Below are positions 8,826-17,848 of a DNA stretch of 37,671 nucleotides, one piece after another. Both the position numbers and the translations under genes were made by a program. Every line of letters starts with the position of its first letter. Within the stretch, counting starts at the first letter, position 1. The notes below the pieces were generated by a model. That model did no database searches and was not told the DNA's origin. It saw nothing but the letters and a program-made list of their open reading frames with translations. This DNA is from a bacterium (lineage in GTDB: Bacteria; Auribacterota; UBA6266), in NCBI GenBank assembly GCA_028717725.1, contig JAQUNG010000005.1, positions 1 to 37,671 of the forward strand. The letters run 5' to 3'.

Positions 8826-9674
8826 TTACTTTTCAATCCCGAAAAATTCAAGTATTCTGTCTAGTTCATCCAGCGAATAATATTCTATTTCTATCCTGCC
8901 CTTGCTTTTTCTGTCTTTGATTTTTACTTTTGTTTTCAATACTTCCCGAAGTTTGTTTTCCAGATGTTTTATATGGGAAGGGATTTCTTTCTGTGTTTTT
9001 TGCCCGGCGGCATCCCGCGCCTGCGATTTCGCGTTTATAAATTCTTCCAGTTGCCTGACAGACATCCCCCCCCTGACTGCTTTTTCCCCCGTTTCAATTT
9101 GTCTCTGCGGGTTTTTAATGCCCAAAATTACTTTAGCATGCCCTAAAGTCAATTCTCCGTTTTCAAGATATTTTCTTAATTTCGAGGGCAAAGAAAGCAG
9201 TCTCAGAATATTAGCCACCGTGGCTCTGTTTTTCCCAACCTTTTGCGCCACAAGCTCTTGTGTCAACCCAAAGCTGTCCATAAGTTTTTTATATCCATCG
9301 GCTTCATCAATCGGATTCAAATCTTCTCTCTGGAGATTTTCTATCAGCGCCAGTTCAAGGGATTCTTCGTTATTAGCCGTTTTAATGATAGCGAATATTT
9401 TGTCCATTTTGAGCTGTTTCGCGGCCCTATATCTTCTTTCCCCCGCTATCAGTTCATATCCGTCACCGGCTTTCCTCACGGTTATAGGATTAAGGATACC
9501 CTTTTCCTTTACGGAATCCACAAGCTCTTCGAATCTTTCGCGGTCAAATTTTCTTCTCGGTTGATACACATTGGCTTTGATTTTTTCCACAGGGATATTC
9601 ACAACCTGTTCCAGGGTTTCTACGGGGTGTTGTATTATAGCTCCCAGCCCTTTACCCAACGCTCTCTTGGTCAA
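8826..9674 (-). CDS. parB: Chromosome-partitioning protein ParB
   Basis: A member of the ParB/Spo0J family, about 282 residues. It starts MTKRALGKGLGAII, then has the CTPase/ParB-N domain with the GERRYRAAK motif near residue 80, a helix-turn-helix (about 132-160, GLTQELVAQKVGKNRATVAN) that reads parS, and a C-terminal dimerisation region. I chose the TTG at 9674 because GGAGG lies six bases upstream of it; another TTG two codons earlier touches that ribosome site and is unlikely. The gene overlaps parA by about 23 bases. It loads on the two parS sites about 0.8-0.9 kb upstream and promotes origin segregation. Confidence 0.95.
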   Translation of the reverse strand: MTKRALGKGLGAIIQHPVETLEQVVNIPVEKIKANVYQPRRKFDRERFEELVDSVKEKGILNPITVRKAGDGYELIAGERRYRAAKQLKMDKIFAIIKTANNEESLELALIENLQREDLNPIDEADGYKKLMDSFGLTQELVAQKVGKNRATVANILRLLSLPSKLRKYLENGELTLGHAKVILGIKNPQRQIETGEKAVRGGMSVRQLEEFINAKSQARDAAGQKTQKEIPSHIKHLENKLREVLKTKVKIKDRKSKGRIEIEYYSLDELDRILEFFGIEK

Positions 9675-10446
9675 GCTCAACCTCCTTGTTTTGTGTAACT
9701 ATCTCTTGCGCAAGGGATAAGTAATTTTCTGCCCCTGCTGAATTTATATCATAATAGACAATCGGCTTTCCGAAACCGGGCGCTTCACTAAGGCGGATAT
9801 TTCTGAAAATTATAGTTTTAAACACTTTATCCCCAAAATGGTTTTTGACTTCATCAACCACCTGTTTTGCCAGATTTGTCCTGAGATCTCCCATTGTCAT
9901 TACAAGTCCTTCCACCTTTAAGTTTGTATTCATCTGTTTTTGGACAAGTTCAACTGTTTTCATTAACTGTATCAGCCCCTCCAACGCATAATAATCACAT
10001 TGGATGGGAATCAGGACTGAATCTGCGGCACAAAGAGCATTCATTGTAAGTTGACCGAGAGACGGAGGGCAATCGATAATAATATAATTGTAGTTGTGTT
10101 TCAACGGGACAAGCTCGTCTTTAAGCTGATAATGCCTGTTTTCCAGTTCAAGAAGTTCGACTTCGGCTCCCGCAAGATCGGGTGTTGAAGGAATCACATC
10201 AAGATTTCCAAATTCCGTATGCATTATAACACCTATAAGCGGCCTGTGCCCTATAATAGCTTTGTAGATTCCTTCGCTTATCTGTGATTTGTCTATACCT
10301 ACACCGCTGGTGGCATTGCTTTGTGGGTCTAAATCTATGAGAAGAACTTTTTGCCCTAATTTGCCTAGGCATGCGCTTAGATTTACTGCTGTGGTCGTTT
10401 TCCCGACACCGCCTTTTTGGTTGACAACTGCTATTATTTTGCCCAT
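9652..10446 (-). CDS. parA: Chromosome-partitioning ATPase ParA (Soj)
   Basis: A 264-residue Walker-type ATPase from the ATG at 10446, preceded by AAAGGA. An in-frame ATG 14 codons upstream (10488) extends into a parS site and lacks this ribosome site, so it is rejected. The deviant Walker A KGGVGKTT is at 11-18, followed by LLIDLDPQ and IIIDCPPSLG. ParA binds DNA non-specifically as ATP dimers and moves ParB-parS complexes apart. One parS site lies 35 bases upstream of the start, so ParB may also influence parAB transcription. Confidence 0.96.
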   Translation of the reverse strand: MGKIIAVVNQKGGVGKTTTAVNLSACLGKLGQKVLLIDLDPQSNATSGVGIDKSQISEGIYKAIIGHRPLIGVIMHTEFGNLDVIPSTPDLAGAEVELLELENRHYQLKDELVPLKHNYNYIIIDCPPSLGQLTMNALCAADSVLIPIQCDYYALEGLIQLMKTVELVQKQMNTNLKVEGLVMTMGDLRTNLAKQVVDEVKNHFGDKVFKTIIFRNIRLSEAPGFGKPIVYYDINSAGAENYLSLAQEIVTQNKEVELDQESVG

Positions 10447-10480
10447 AAATCTGTCCTTTGTATTCTGTGAAAAACCGGTA

Positions 10481-10496
10481 TGTTCCACGTAGAACA
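10481..10496. promoter_or_regulatory. parS site, one mismatch
   Basis: TGTTCCACGTAGAACA is a 16-bp near-palindrome that differs at one base from the perfect copy at 10563-10578. It matches the general parS form (TGTTNCACGTGNAACA) recognised by ParB. It lies just upstream of parA, where bound ParB could also affect transcription. Confidence 0.9.
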
Positions 10497-10556
10497 GAAA
10501 ATATCACAATTAAAAATGCATATCAACAGAAAAGTAGTTTATTAGCGGGGAAATGA

Positions 10557-11492
10557 TTAAATTGTTCCACGTGGAACAATTATATGTTTTGATTTTTTGC
10601 CCTGCCACGAATGCCTGCCGGCAAGCTCTTTGTTTATTTTTCGCGCCACATCCGACTTTTGAAGAGTCCATTCAGGGGCAACAAGTCTGTCTTTTCTGCA
10701 ATCTCCCATTAACCTGTGAATAACTATGTCAGGCCTTATTCGCTCTAAAAAATTGGCCGCCTCCTGTATATACTCATCCCGGCTCATTAAGATTATCTCG
10801 TTCTTGGCATACATTTCTTCTATTGTTGTATTTTTTGCTATATACAAGTGATGAATTTTCACACCTTTAACAGGCAGCGATGATATAAAATCGGCGGTGC
10901 GGACATAGTCTTCGGCGTTTTCCCCCGGCAAACCCAATATTATGTGCGCGCAGATTTTAACCCCGGCCTTATCAGATGCCATAACAGCCGCTTCAAAGTC
11001 TTTTTTGCTGTGTCCTCTGTTTATTCTTCTCAATGTAACATCGTTTGAACTTTGCAATCCCAATTCAAGCCATACTTCCTTGTTGTCGGATATTTCCGCT
11101 ATTAACTGCAGTTTCCCTGAATCCAGACAATCAGGCCGGGTGCCTATGGAAATACCTATTATTCTTTTGTCTAAAAACACGCTTTTATAAAGTGAGTCTA
11201 ATATTTTTATGTTGGCATATGTATTCGTAAAGGGCTGGAAATAAACAAGATAGTATTCATTGTCTTTTGCTTTTGCTCTTATATAGTCGCCGACCTGATC
11301 CCAAACAGGAAGCTGTCTGGAAATACTGTCGGAACCGGACCCTTTTTCATCACAAAAAAGACACCCCGCTTTTGAAAGCTTCCCATCCCTGTTAGGACAG
11401 GTAAAACCCGCATCGACACATATTTTTCTGACTTTTCTGCCGTAAAGCCCCTTAAAATATGTGTTGAGAGAATAATATCTTTCACTTATCAT
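10557..11492 (-). CDS. TIGR01212/YhcC family radical SAM protein
   Basis: A 311-residue radical SAM enzyme. It opens with [19 protein letters not shown] and has cysteines C32, C44 and C47 ([16 protein letters not shown]) to hold the [4Fe-4S] cluster. The wide first spacing is the mark of the YhcC/Elp3-like TIGR01212 group. Later segments ([27 protein letters not shown]) complete the TIM-barrel core. The reaction of this group is not established; a tRNA or metabolite modification is often guessed. It overlaps mnmG by 11 bases, and its last codons contain a perfect parS site. Confidence 0.92.
   Translation of the reverse strand: MISERYYSLNTYFKGLYGRKVRKICVDAGFTCPNRDGKLSKAGCLFCDEKGSGSDSISRQLPVWDQVGDYIRAKAKDNEYYLVYFQPFTNTYANIKILDSLYKSVFLDKRIIGISIGTRPDCLDSGKLQLIAEISDNKEVWLELGLQSSNDVTLRRINRGHSKKDFEAAVMASDKAGVKICAHIILGLPGENAEDYVRTADFISSLPVKGVKIHHLYIAKNTTIEEMYAKNEIILMSRDEYIQEAANFLERIRPDIVIHRLMGDCRKDRLVAPEWTLQKSDVARKINKELAGRHSWQGKKSKHIIVPRGTI
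10563..10578. promoter_or_regulatory. parS site, perfect palindrome inside a coding end
   Basis: TGTTCCACGTGGAACA is a perfect 16-bp palindrome of parS type. On the minus strand it is read as codons for V-P-R-G-T, so it forms part of the C-terminal codons of the radical SAM gene, which ends ...IIVPRGTI. It lies 66 bases from the second parS and within 0.15 kb of parA, about 7 kb from dnaA, as expected for an origin-proximal centromere. Confidence 0.95.
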
Positions 11493-13326
11493 TTTGTTGT
11501 AAGCCCTTATTTGTCTTATTAATACCTTCTTTTTTCAAATATATCATAAGTATTGAGATATCCGCGGGGCTTACCCCTGATATTCTTGATGCCTGTCCTA
11601 TCGTCGCGGGCGCAATGCCGGAAAGTTTCTCTATGCTTTCCTTTTTTAGGGCCGTGATTTTCCCATAATCGAATCCGCACGGTATCTTAAAATCTTCCAT
11701 TTTTTTAAACATTTCTATCTGTTTCAACTGTTTCTGGATATACCCCTCATATTTTAAATCTATAATTACTTGAAAAAGAACATCTTGAGTAATATAAGAT
11801 GCGCTATTTTCCTTCGCTTCGCGAAGAGTGTCAAAATAATCCTGGCCGCTCCTGATTTTCGCCAAAAGAGATCTGTCTTTTCTAACCCTGCTTTTTTCTT
11901 CTTCGATGAGTTTCTTTTTTCCCCTTAATAAAGATATTTCCCCGTCTGTTATCGTCCCCGCGTTATATCCGTGTTCCATCAATCTTAAATCGGCATTATC
12001 CTGACGTAAAATCAACCTGTATTCGGCCCGGGAAGTAAACATTCTATAAGGTTCTGTGGTGCCCTTAGTTACAATATCATCAATCAGCACGCCTATATAA
12101 GCGTCGGATCTTTTTAACGCGAAGGGGGTTTTGCCCTGAAGGTTTAATGCCGCGTTTATTCCGGCAATCAAACCCTGAGCCGCAGCTTCTTCATATCCGG
12201 ATGTCCCGTTTATCTGTCCGGCAAGAAACAGGTTTTTTATTTTTTTTGTTTCAAGCGTGGGATAAAGCTGTGTGGGATATACGAAATCATATTCTATGGC
12301 GTAAGCGGGACGGATTATAACGGCCCCTTCCAATCCCGGAATTGAATGAACCATATCGGCTTGCAAACTCTCCGGCAGACTTGTCGAAATCCCGTTAAGA
12401 TACACTTCTTCTGTATTTAAACCTTCGGGCTCTATAAAAACCTGATGCGATTCTTTATCCGGGAACCTGATAAATTTATCTTCTATTGAAGGACAATATC
12501 TCACGCCTCTGCCTGTTATTTTGCCGGAATACATAGCCGTTTTCTTTATGTTTTCCATCATAATTTTTTTTGTTTGCGCCGTTGTTTTTGTTATATAACA
12601 ATTTGTGGTGAAATAAGTTATAAATGGTTTTCTGAAAGAAAACGCCTGTGGAGTTTCGCTCGGCTCAACAACGCATTTGCTGTAATCAATAGTATCTCTT
12701 TTAACGCGCGGAGGTGTACCTGTTTTCAACCTCCCCAGTTCGAACCCAGCTTCTTTCAGGCTTTCTGACAGTCCGACGGAGGAATCTTCCCCGGCTCTGC
12801 CGCCGGGAAACGATCTGTCTCCGATATGAATCATACCGTTTAAAAATGTTCCTGTGGTTACAATTACCGCACCCGCAAGATAATTATCACCTTTCTTCGT
12901 CCTTATGCCTTTAACACTTCCATTTTCTATTACTAACTCCTCCGCAATATCTTCCGCCAATATTACTTTTTTATTATCTTCAAGCATTTTTCCCATTAAG
13001 GCTGAATATTTCTGTTTGTCAATCTGCGCCCTCGGGGACCAGACAGAAGGCCCTTTCGTTCTGTTAAGCATTTTGTAATGTATCGCGCTTTGGTCTGTAA
13101 CAATACCCATTATTCCACCTAAACTGTCTATTTCTCTTACCAAATGTCCTTTTGCCAATCCCCCTATAGCGGGATTGCACGACATCCCGGCAATATTTTT
13201 GACGGACATTGTAAGCAAAATTACGTTTTTCCCCATTTGGGCAACAATATTGGCGGCTTCGCATCCGGCATGACCGGCGCCTATCACGATTACATCACTT
13301 TCCAATGTTTTAGTTGTTTTATCCAT
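11482..13326 (-). CDS. mnmG: tRNA uridine-5-carboxymethylaminomethyl modification enzyme MnmG (GidA)
   Basis: A 614-residue FAD enzyme that works with MnmE to add (carboxymethyl)aminomethyl groups to wobble U34 of several tRNAs. The FAD dinucleotide-binding motif [12 protein letters not shown] lies at 14-25, and the conserved [17 protein letters not shown] segment follows. The C-terminal helical domain (EGYIQKQ and IPCGFDY...[10 protein letters not shown]) that contacts MnmE is complete. Its partner mnmE lies just upstream on the same strand after a 250-bp AT-rich spacer. Confidence 0.97.
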   Translation of the reverse strand: MDKTTKTLESDVIVIGAGHAGCEAANIVAQMGKNVILLTMSVKNIAGMSCNPAIGGLAKGHLVREIDSLGGIMGIVTDQSAIHYKMLNRTKGPSVWSPRAQIDKQKYSALMGKMLEDNKKVILAEDIAEELVIENGSVKGIRTKKGDNYLAGAVIVTTGTFLNGMIHIGDRSFPGGRAGEDSSVGLSESLKEAGFELGRLKTGTPPRVKRDTIDYSKCVVEPSETPQAFSFRKPFITYFTTNCYITKTTAQTKKIMMENIKKTAMYSGKITGRGVRYCPSIEDKFIRFPDKESHQVFIEPEGLNTEEVYLNGISTSLPESLQADMVHSIPGLEGAVIIRPAYAIEYDFVYPTQLYPTLETKKIKNLFLAGQINGTSGYEEAAAQGLIAGINAALNLQGKTPFALKRSDAYIGVLIDDIVTKGTTEPYRMFTSRAEYRLILRQDNADLRLMEHGYNAGTITDGEISLLRGKKKLIEEEKSRVRKDRSLLAKIRSGQDYFDTLREAKENSASYITQDVLFQVIIDLKYEGYIQKQLKQIEMFKKMEDFKIPCGFDYGKITALKKESIEKLSGIAPATIGQASRISGVSPADISILMIYLKKEGINKTNKGLQQNDK

Positions 13327-13576
13327 AGATTATTCAAATTAACCCTGTATTTTTATAATATTACCCTATATTTTTTGTATTTTATGCGCAGTTTTAAGGT
13401 TTTTATACCTATTATTAACCGCCATAACAAACAGAGTTTTTCCGCGGATTCATAATAACATTACACAAAACTACTGTTTTTGCCACAATGTTCAATGTTT
13501 TCTTATAAAATAGCTTTGTTTTTTACAATATTTTAATGATTTTCGAGAAAAATTTCGTGTTTTTCTAAAAATACAC
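13327..13576 (-). other. AT-rich spacer between mnmE and mnmG, probable promoter region
   Basis: No gene is visible in these 250 bases, which are much more AT-rich than the genes on either side. Read in the direction of mnmG there are several TATAAT-like words (for example near 13350-13370), but I could not pick a convincing -35/-10 pair. It is the longest gap in the minus-strand series from rnpA to rsmI apart from the origin, so it is the likely place for a promoter driving mnmG through parB. Confidence 0.35.
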
Positions 13577-14956
13577 TTATTTGCCTATGCAAAACTTTGA
13601 AAAAACTTTATCAAGAACGGCTTCGTCCGTCTGCGCGCCCGTAATCCGGTCTATGGATTTTAAGGCATCGTTTAAATCTATAGATATAATATCTTCCGGC
13701 AGGCTGTGCTTAAGCGCGGTAATCGCGCCGGACAGGCTTTTTAACACATCTTCCAGCAGGCTGATTTGTCTTGAATTCGAGATAAAAACTTCTTCAAGGT
13801 CAAAATCGGGGTCTTCTACTAAAAATCGGTATATTTTCTCTTTCAATGCTTCCGTGTTTTGCTGTTTTTTCGCCGATATTTTTATAAACGGCCAACCGGG
13901 CAGTTTCTCCGTTACTTTATGCATATCCATCCTTTGCTTCAAATCGCTTTTGTTGAAAAGTATTATCCCTCTCTTGTTTTTTATGTATTTTACGGTTTTT
14001 TCGTCGTCCGGACTGAACCTCCTCGCCAGATCGAAAACCGCAAGCACAACATCGGTTGTTCTGACTTTTTCTCTCGTCATTTTCCGCCCGAGCTCCTCTA
14101 TTTTGCCGGCGCAAACCCTTATCCCCGCCGTATCCGCCATAACAACCGGTATACCGCAGATATTTATCACTTCCTCAATAACGTCTCTCGTTGTCCCCGG
14201 CACAGAGGTTACTATGATCTTCCTGTTGTTCATTAAAAGGTTTGCCAGGCTTGACTTTCCCGCGTTTGTCCTGCCCGTGATTGTAATATGGATTCCGTTT
14301 CTGAACATCCCGGCTTTTTTCGCGGTGGCAACTGTATCTTCTACGGTTTTCTTTGTTTTATAAAGCCTGTTCAATATTTTAGAGACAGGTTCTACCGGCA
14401 ACCCCTGATCCGAAAAGTCAAGTCCCGCCTCAATATTACACAGGCAATCCTCTATCATATTTCTGATGCTTAGTATCTTGCGCGCGCCCGATGGCTTTAG
14501 CTGGCGAACGGCGATTTGCGCGGCTTGCTCTGTTTTCGCCCGAATTAAATCAATAACTGCTTCGGCTTGAGATAGTTGCATCTTGCCGTTTAAAAAAGCC
14601 CTTTTTGTAAATTCTCCCGGTTCTGCCGGGCGGGCGCCTGATTCAAACACCATATCCAATATCTTGTTTAATATCAGCCAGCTTCCGTGGCAGTTTATCT
14701 CTATCACATCTTCTCCCGTATAAGTATGCGGCGCTTTCATAATAGAGACAATCACCTGGTCCAGCTCCTGGGACCGGAAAGACAGTGTTCCTAAATGCAA
14801 TGTGTGGGAATGCGCTTTCTTCCAGCTTTCGGGGTTAATGGGATTGAAGATGCCGGACACAATCCCGCGGGCATCGGGACCGCTCAGCCTTACTATTCCT
14901 ATTGCTCCCTCTCCGGGTGAGGTTGAAATTGCCGCAATCGTATCGCTTTTATACAT
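13577..14956 (-). CDS. mnmE: tRNA modification GTPase MnmE (TrmE)
   Basis: A 459-residue GTPase, normal length. The N-terminal formyl-THF-binding domain is followed by a helical domain with an inserted G domain: G1 GRTNAGKSS (228-236), G2 PGTTRD (253-258), G3 DTAGI (275-279) and G4 NKSD (335-338). The protein ends FCIGK, the C-x-G-K terminus typical of active MnmE. The G1 loop has Thr where Pro is usual; this is unlikely to matter. Partner of MnmG in wobble-uridine modification. There is a gap of 88 bases to yidC with no jag gene in between. Confidence 0.97.
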   Translation of the reverse strand: MYKSDTIAAISTSPGEGAIGIVRLSGPDARGIVSGIFNPINPESWKKAHSHTLHLGTLSFRSQELDQVIVSIMKAPHTYTGEDVIEINCHGSWLILNKILDMVFESGARPAEPGEFTKRAFLNGKMQLSQAEAVIDLIRAKTEQAAQIAVRQLKPSGARKILSIRNMIEDCLCNIEAGLDFSDQGLPVEPVSKILNRLYKTKKTVEDTVATAKKAGMFRNGIHITITGRTNAGKSSLANLLMNNRKIIVTSVPGTTRDVIEEVINICGIPVVMADTAGIRVCAGKIEELGRKMTREKVRTTDVVLAVFDLARRFSPDDEKTVKYIKNKRGIILFNKSDLKQRMDMHKVTEKLPGWPFIKISAKKQQNTEALKEKIYRFLVEDPDFDLEEVFISNSRQISLLEDVLKSLSGAITALKHSLPEDIISIDLNDALKSIDRITGAQTDEAVLDKVFSKFCIGK

Positions 14957-15044
14957 ACTGCTTTAACTTCTATCGCTTATATTGCTTATTTTCCGACCGC
15001 AGACTTCACGGTTAAAGACACATAAAATGCCTTCGAACTGTCGA

Positions 15045-16736
15045 TTATGCGGCCGCGGATTTCTCTTTTCCGTCCCACATCTTCCCTTCTTCGACATTAT
15101 GATAGACCTGCTGAATAATCGAAAGCAAATTGCTGACCAACCAATACAACACTAATCCCGACGGGAAAGAAAGAAATATGAATGTAAATATCAGAGGCAT
15201 CAGCATCATCGCTTTTGCCTGCGCGGGGTCTATGCTTGCGCCGGAAAGCTTCTGCTGGAAAAACATCGTTGCGCCCATCAATATCGGAAGTACATATGTC
15301 GGATCCTTCAGCGATAAATCCGTTATCCATAAAGCGGCGCCCCCTAATGAGGCGGGCAGGTTCATATGAATATTTATAAAAGAAGCTCCTCTGAGCTCCA
15401 CAGCCCTGTAAATTACTATATAAAACGCTATAAAAATAGGCATCTGAGCAAGCATTGGCAGACATCCGCCCATCGGATTCACTTTATGCTTCTTGTAAAG
15501 TTCCATTGTTTCCTGGTTGAGTTTCGCGGCGTTGTCTTTGTGTCTGGCTTTTATCGCCTTGATTTTCGGCGCCAGGTCCTGCATTTTTCGCATAGATTTA
15601 AACTGCGCCCGTGTAGCCGGATACGTGATAACTTTGGTTAAAACCGTCACTATTATTATAGATATACCGTAATTATGAAAAATCCGGTTGAACATATTCA
15701 GCAATAAAAGCAGGGCGTTGCACATCCACGGGAACCATATATCAGCTCTCAAAAAGAATGTCCAGCCGGAAAATACCAGTTCTTCGGCGCCGACATTAAG
15801 CTTTTTTAAGGCGTTATACTCCTTCGCGCCCACATAAAGCTTCATCTTATAAGATCTTTTCTCGTTCGCCTGGAGTACCCCTCCCGTGTAAATAACACCC
15901 ACGTTACCCTGTCCCTCGTTTATTTTCTGGCTGATATAACCGCGGGATGTGGACTCCGGTATTATAACGGCAATAAAATACCGATCTTGGATCGCCGCAA
16001 AATTTACAAGCCCCTGTTTCACATCGACTCCCGTATCTTTGGTAAACAGCCTGCCGTCTATTCTGGCTATCCCGCCCCTTTTTATTCTTACGATTTTTTC
16101 CGCTTTCGGGTCGCTTGTGCTGTTAAGCCCTTTAGGCCAAATAACTGTGATATCGTCTATATTTACATCCTTTATACCTTCATTTTTCAGGGTGATTTCC
16201 ACATTAAGAACGTCAGAGTTCTCTTTATCCAGGCCGTACTTTTTCGTCAATATTATTCCGCCCCTGACCAATTTTTGAAATATAACTTCTTCCTTATCCT
16301 GCTTTAATATTTTCCACGCGCCGAAAGTTTCGTCATTATAGGCGCCGTCAAGCTTAAACCTCACTGCTAACGGGCTCTGGGAATTCCCGTCCGGGATAAC
16401 CAGATTCACGGGCGTTTTGTCGTCGGCATTAAGCGGGTCTAAAAGATAATTTTTTATATAGGCGGATTTAATAGATGCGCCGAAGGTGGAAACCGTAAGC
16501 TGAACATCTTCGTTATCCAACAGGGCGGTTTGCTCTTTCTCCCCCGAAAGATATTCATCCGGCTTGACTGGCAAAATATCTGCGGTTTCGACAACGCTTT
16601 TCTTCTCGGCTATAGTTTCCGCAGCTTCCATGTTTTCGGGAACAACCATTTCGCCCGTTTTCTTCGGCTGCATAAACTGAAAGATGAAAATCGCGGCCAT
16701 GCTCAAAAAAATCGCAAGAAACAGTCTTTTTTCCAT
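15045..16736 (-). CDS. yidC: Membrane protein insertase YidC
   Basis: A 563-residue protein of the long Gram-negative type. It has an N-terminal membrane anchor (about 5-24), a large periplasmic beta domain (about 60-330) and the conserved C-terminal insertase core with five membrane segments (about 345-545), including the positively charged loop AQFKSMRKMQDLAPKIKAIK. YidC inserts membrane proteins alone or with Sec; ATPase subunit K here is a plausible client. The ATG overlaps the rnpA stop (TAATG). The long periplasmic domain supports an organism with an outer membrane. Confidence 0.96.
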   Translation of the reverse strand: MEKRLFLAIFLSMAAIFIFQFMQPKKTGEMVVPENMEAAETIAEKKSVVETADILPVKPDEYLSGEKEQTALLDNEDVQLTVSTFGASIKSAYIKNYLLDPLNADDKTPVNLVIPDGNSQSPLAVRFKLDGAYNDETFGAWKILKQDKEEVIFQKLVRGGIILTKKYGLDKENSDVLNVEITLKNEGIKDVNIDDITVIWPKGLNSTSDPKAEKIVRIKRGGIARIDGRLFTKDTGVDVKQGLVNFAAIQDRYFIAVIIPESTSRGYISQKINEGQGNVGVIYTGGVLQANEKRSYKMKLYVGAKEYNALKKLNVGAEELVFSGWTFFLRADIWFPWMCNALLLLLNMFNRIFHNYGISIIIVTVLTKVITYPATRAQFKSMRKMQDLAPKIKAIKARHKDNAAKLNQETMELYKKHKVNPMGGCLPMLAQMPIFIAFYIVIYRAVELRGASFINIHMNLPASLGGAALWITDLSLKDPTYVLPILMGATMFFQQKLSGASIDPAQAKAMMLMPLIFTFIFLSFPSGLVLYWLVSNLLSIIQQVYHNVEEGKMWDGKEKSAAA

Positions 16737-17065
16737 TATTCTTCTCCGAATCTTTTTTCCATTGCACCCGCAAACTCAGCAAACCATCCGTCTTGCGCGT
16801 TGTGTATCCTTACTATTATATCCGTCCCGGCGTATTTGTCTTTGTTTCTCCGAAAAAATTCCCTGATTTGCCTTTTGCATTTATTTCTTAAGACGGCGTT
16901 CCCCGTCTTTGCCGGGATAATTATCCCCAGACGGGGAGTGTTCAAGTTGTTGCCGGCGAAATATATTTTTGCCGATGAGGTCGAAATAATATTGCCGTTT
17001 TTAAGAATAAACCTGAAGCGGCCGGCACCACTTAACCTGTTTTGCTTTTTGAAGTCCTGTTTCAT
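16736..17065 (-). CDS. rnpA: Ribonuclease P protein component
   Basis: A 109-residue basic protein. The RNR-type motif reads AVLRNKCKRQIREFFRR (about 58-74) and is preceded by the LGIIIPAKTGNAV strand, as in RnpA. It helps the RNase P RNA trim tRNA 5' ends. It sits 10 bases after rpmH in the classical rpmH-rnpA-yidC order. The yidD gene that often lies between rnpA and yidC is absent, since the two genes overlap by one base. Confidence 0.93.
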   Translation of the reverse strand: MKQDFKKQNRLSGAGRFRFILKNGNIISTSSAKIYFAGNNLNTPRLGIIIPAKTGNAVLRNKCKRQIREFFRRNKDKYAGTDIIVRIHNAQDGWFAEFAGAMEKRFGEE

Positions 17066-17075
17066 AATTTACCGC

Positions 17076-17210
17076 TTAAACAGAGACTTTTTTTCTTCCT
17101 TTTCTTCTCCTGTTTTTCAGGATCTGCTTTCCTTTTTTCGTGCTCATTCTTTTTCTGAAACCGTGTTTTCTTTTCTTTTTTATCCTTGAAGGCTGATAAG
17201 TTCTTTTCAT
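17076..17210 (-). CDS. rpmH: 50S ribosomal protein L34
   Basis: A 44-residue protein starting [20 protein letters not shown] and ending with a lysine/arginine-rich tail, the standard L34 sequence and length. The ATG at 17210 is chosen over an in-frame start 21 codons upstream because all L34 proteins begin here and AAGGGGG lies just upstream. First gene of the leftward series, directly beside the origin. Confidence 0.97.
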   Translation of the reverse strand: MKRTYQPSRIKKKRKHGFRKRMSTKKGKQILKNRRRKGRKKVSV

Positions 17211-17273
17211 TAAATAACCCCCTTGTGGCAATAAGTTCTGCGAATTATACTTTCCGTATAGAGCGGGTGTCAA

Positions 17274-17848
17274 GAACTATAATATACATAGCCCGCAGCC
17301 GGCCTTTTGCCGGTATTACAGCGTAAACTTTATCAGCGTTTTATGAGGGGTTGGATAAGCTGCTCTGTTCCGGAGCTCTCTTTCCCGGAACAGGCCGCTA
17401 AATCCACTCAAAACGTGGCATGGTGATAACTGTCGTAAGTTATATTTTTTCGTCGGTAAAAAGAGCTCGCCCGTCGGTAATATTATCCGCATAACCACAT
17501 AATCCCGCGCTGTGCATACACTGTGGAAAACATGTTAATTTACGCTAATTTTCAATCTTTTTGCATTTTTTTTAACGCTCTGTTTTTATGACGAGAAACC
17601 CTGTTTCGCCAGAACACCCCAAAATTACTTATCCACAGGTTGTCTATATGTATAACATTTTCTTCAACAATGAGTTATGTAATATCGCACCTGTTTTTCC
17701 ACTTTTAACATCCGGAGAACTATAATCTTGACAAAACATAGTGATGTTGCCATAATCCCATAGTTTTTAAAAAAGTAACTGTCTATTTGTTTGGGGAAAT
17801 CTTGTGGATAACCGGTAATTATCAATCGTTACCAAAGGGTTACAAATA
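17274..17848. other. oriC region, rpmH-dnaA intergenic
   Basis: This 575-bp gap lies where leftward and rightward genes diverge and contains DnaA-box words: perfect TTATCCACA at 17629-17637, perfect reverse copy TGTGGATAA at 17803-17811, and one-mismatch copies TTATCCGCA (17483-17491) and TGTGGAAAA (17522-17530). The stretch 17531-17590 is T-rich. A perfect 9-bp stem CTGTTCCGG/CCGGAACAG (17365-17393) and a 9-bp direct repeat CGTCGGTAA (17451-17459 and 17472-17480) also lie here. Position, boxes and gene order (rpmH | dnaA) make this one half of the chromosome origin. Confidence 0.85.
17728..17756 (+). promoter_or_regulatory. dnaA promoter (sigma70-type)
   Basis: TTGACA (17728-17733), 17-base spacer, CATAAT (17751-17756). 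This is a perfect -35 and a five-of-six -10 at ideal spacing, about 90 bases before the dnaA ATG. The DnaA box at 17803-17811 falls in the transcribed leader, so DnaA may repress its own gene. Confidence 0.75.

Noticed and set aside
10447-10488. Upstream start for ParA
   Set aside because: It runs into the parS site and has no ribosome site, while the ATG at 10446 does and gives the family N-terminus.
17316-17498. 60-residue minus-strand frame in the origin gap
   Set aside because: It runs through the hairpin and direct repeats, lacks a ribosome site and resembles no protein.
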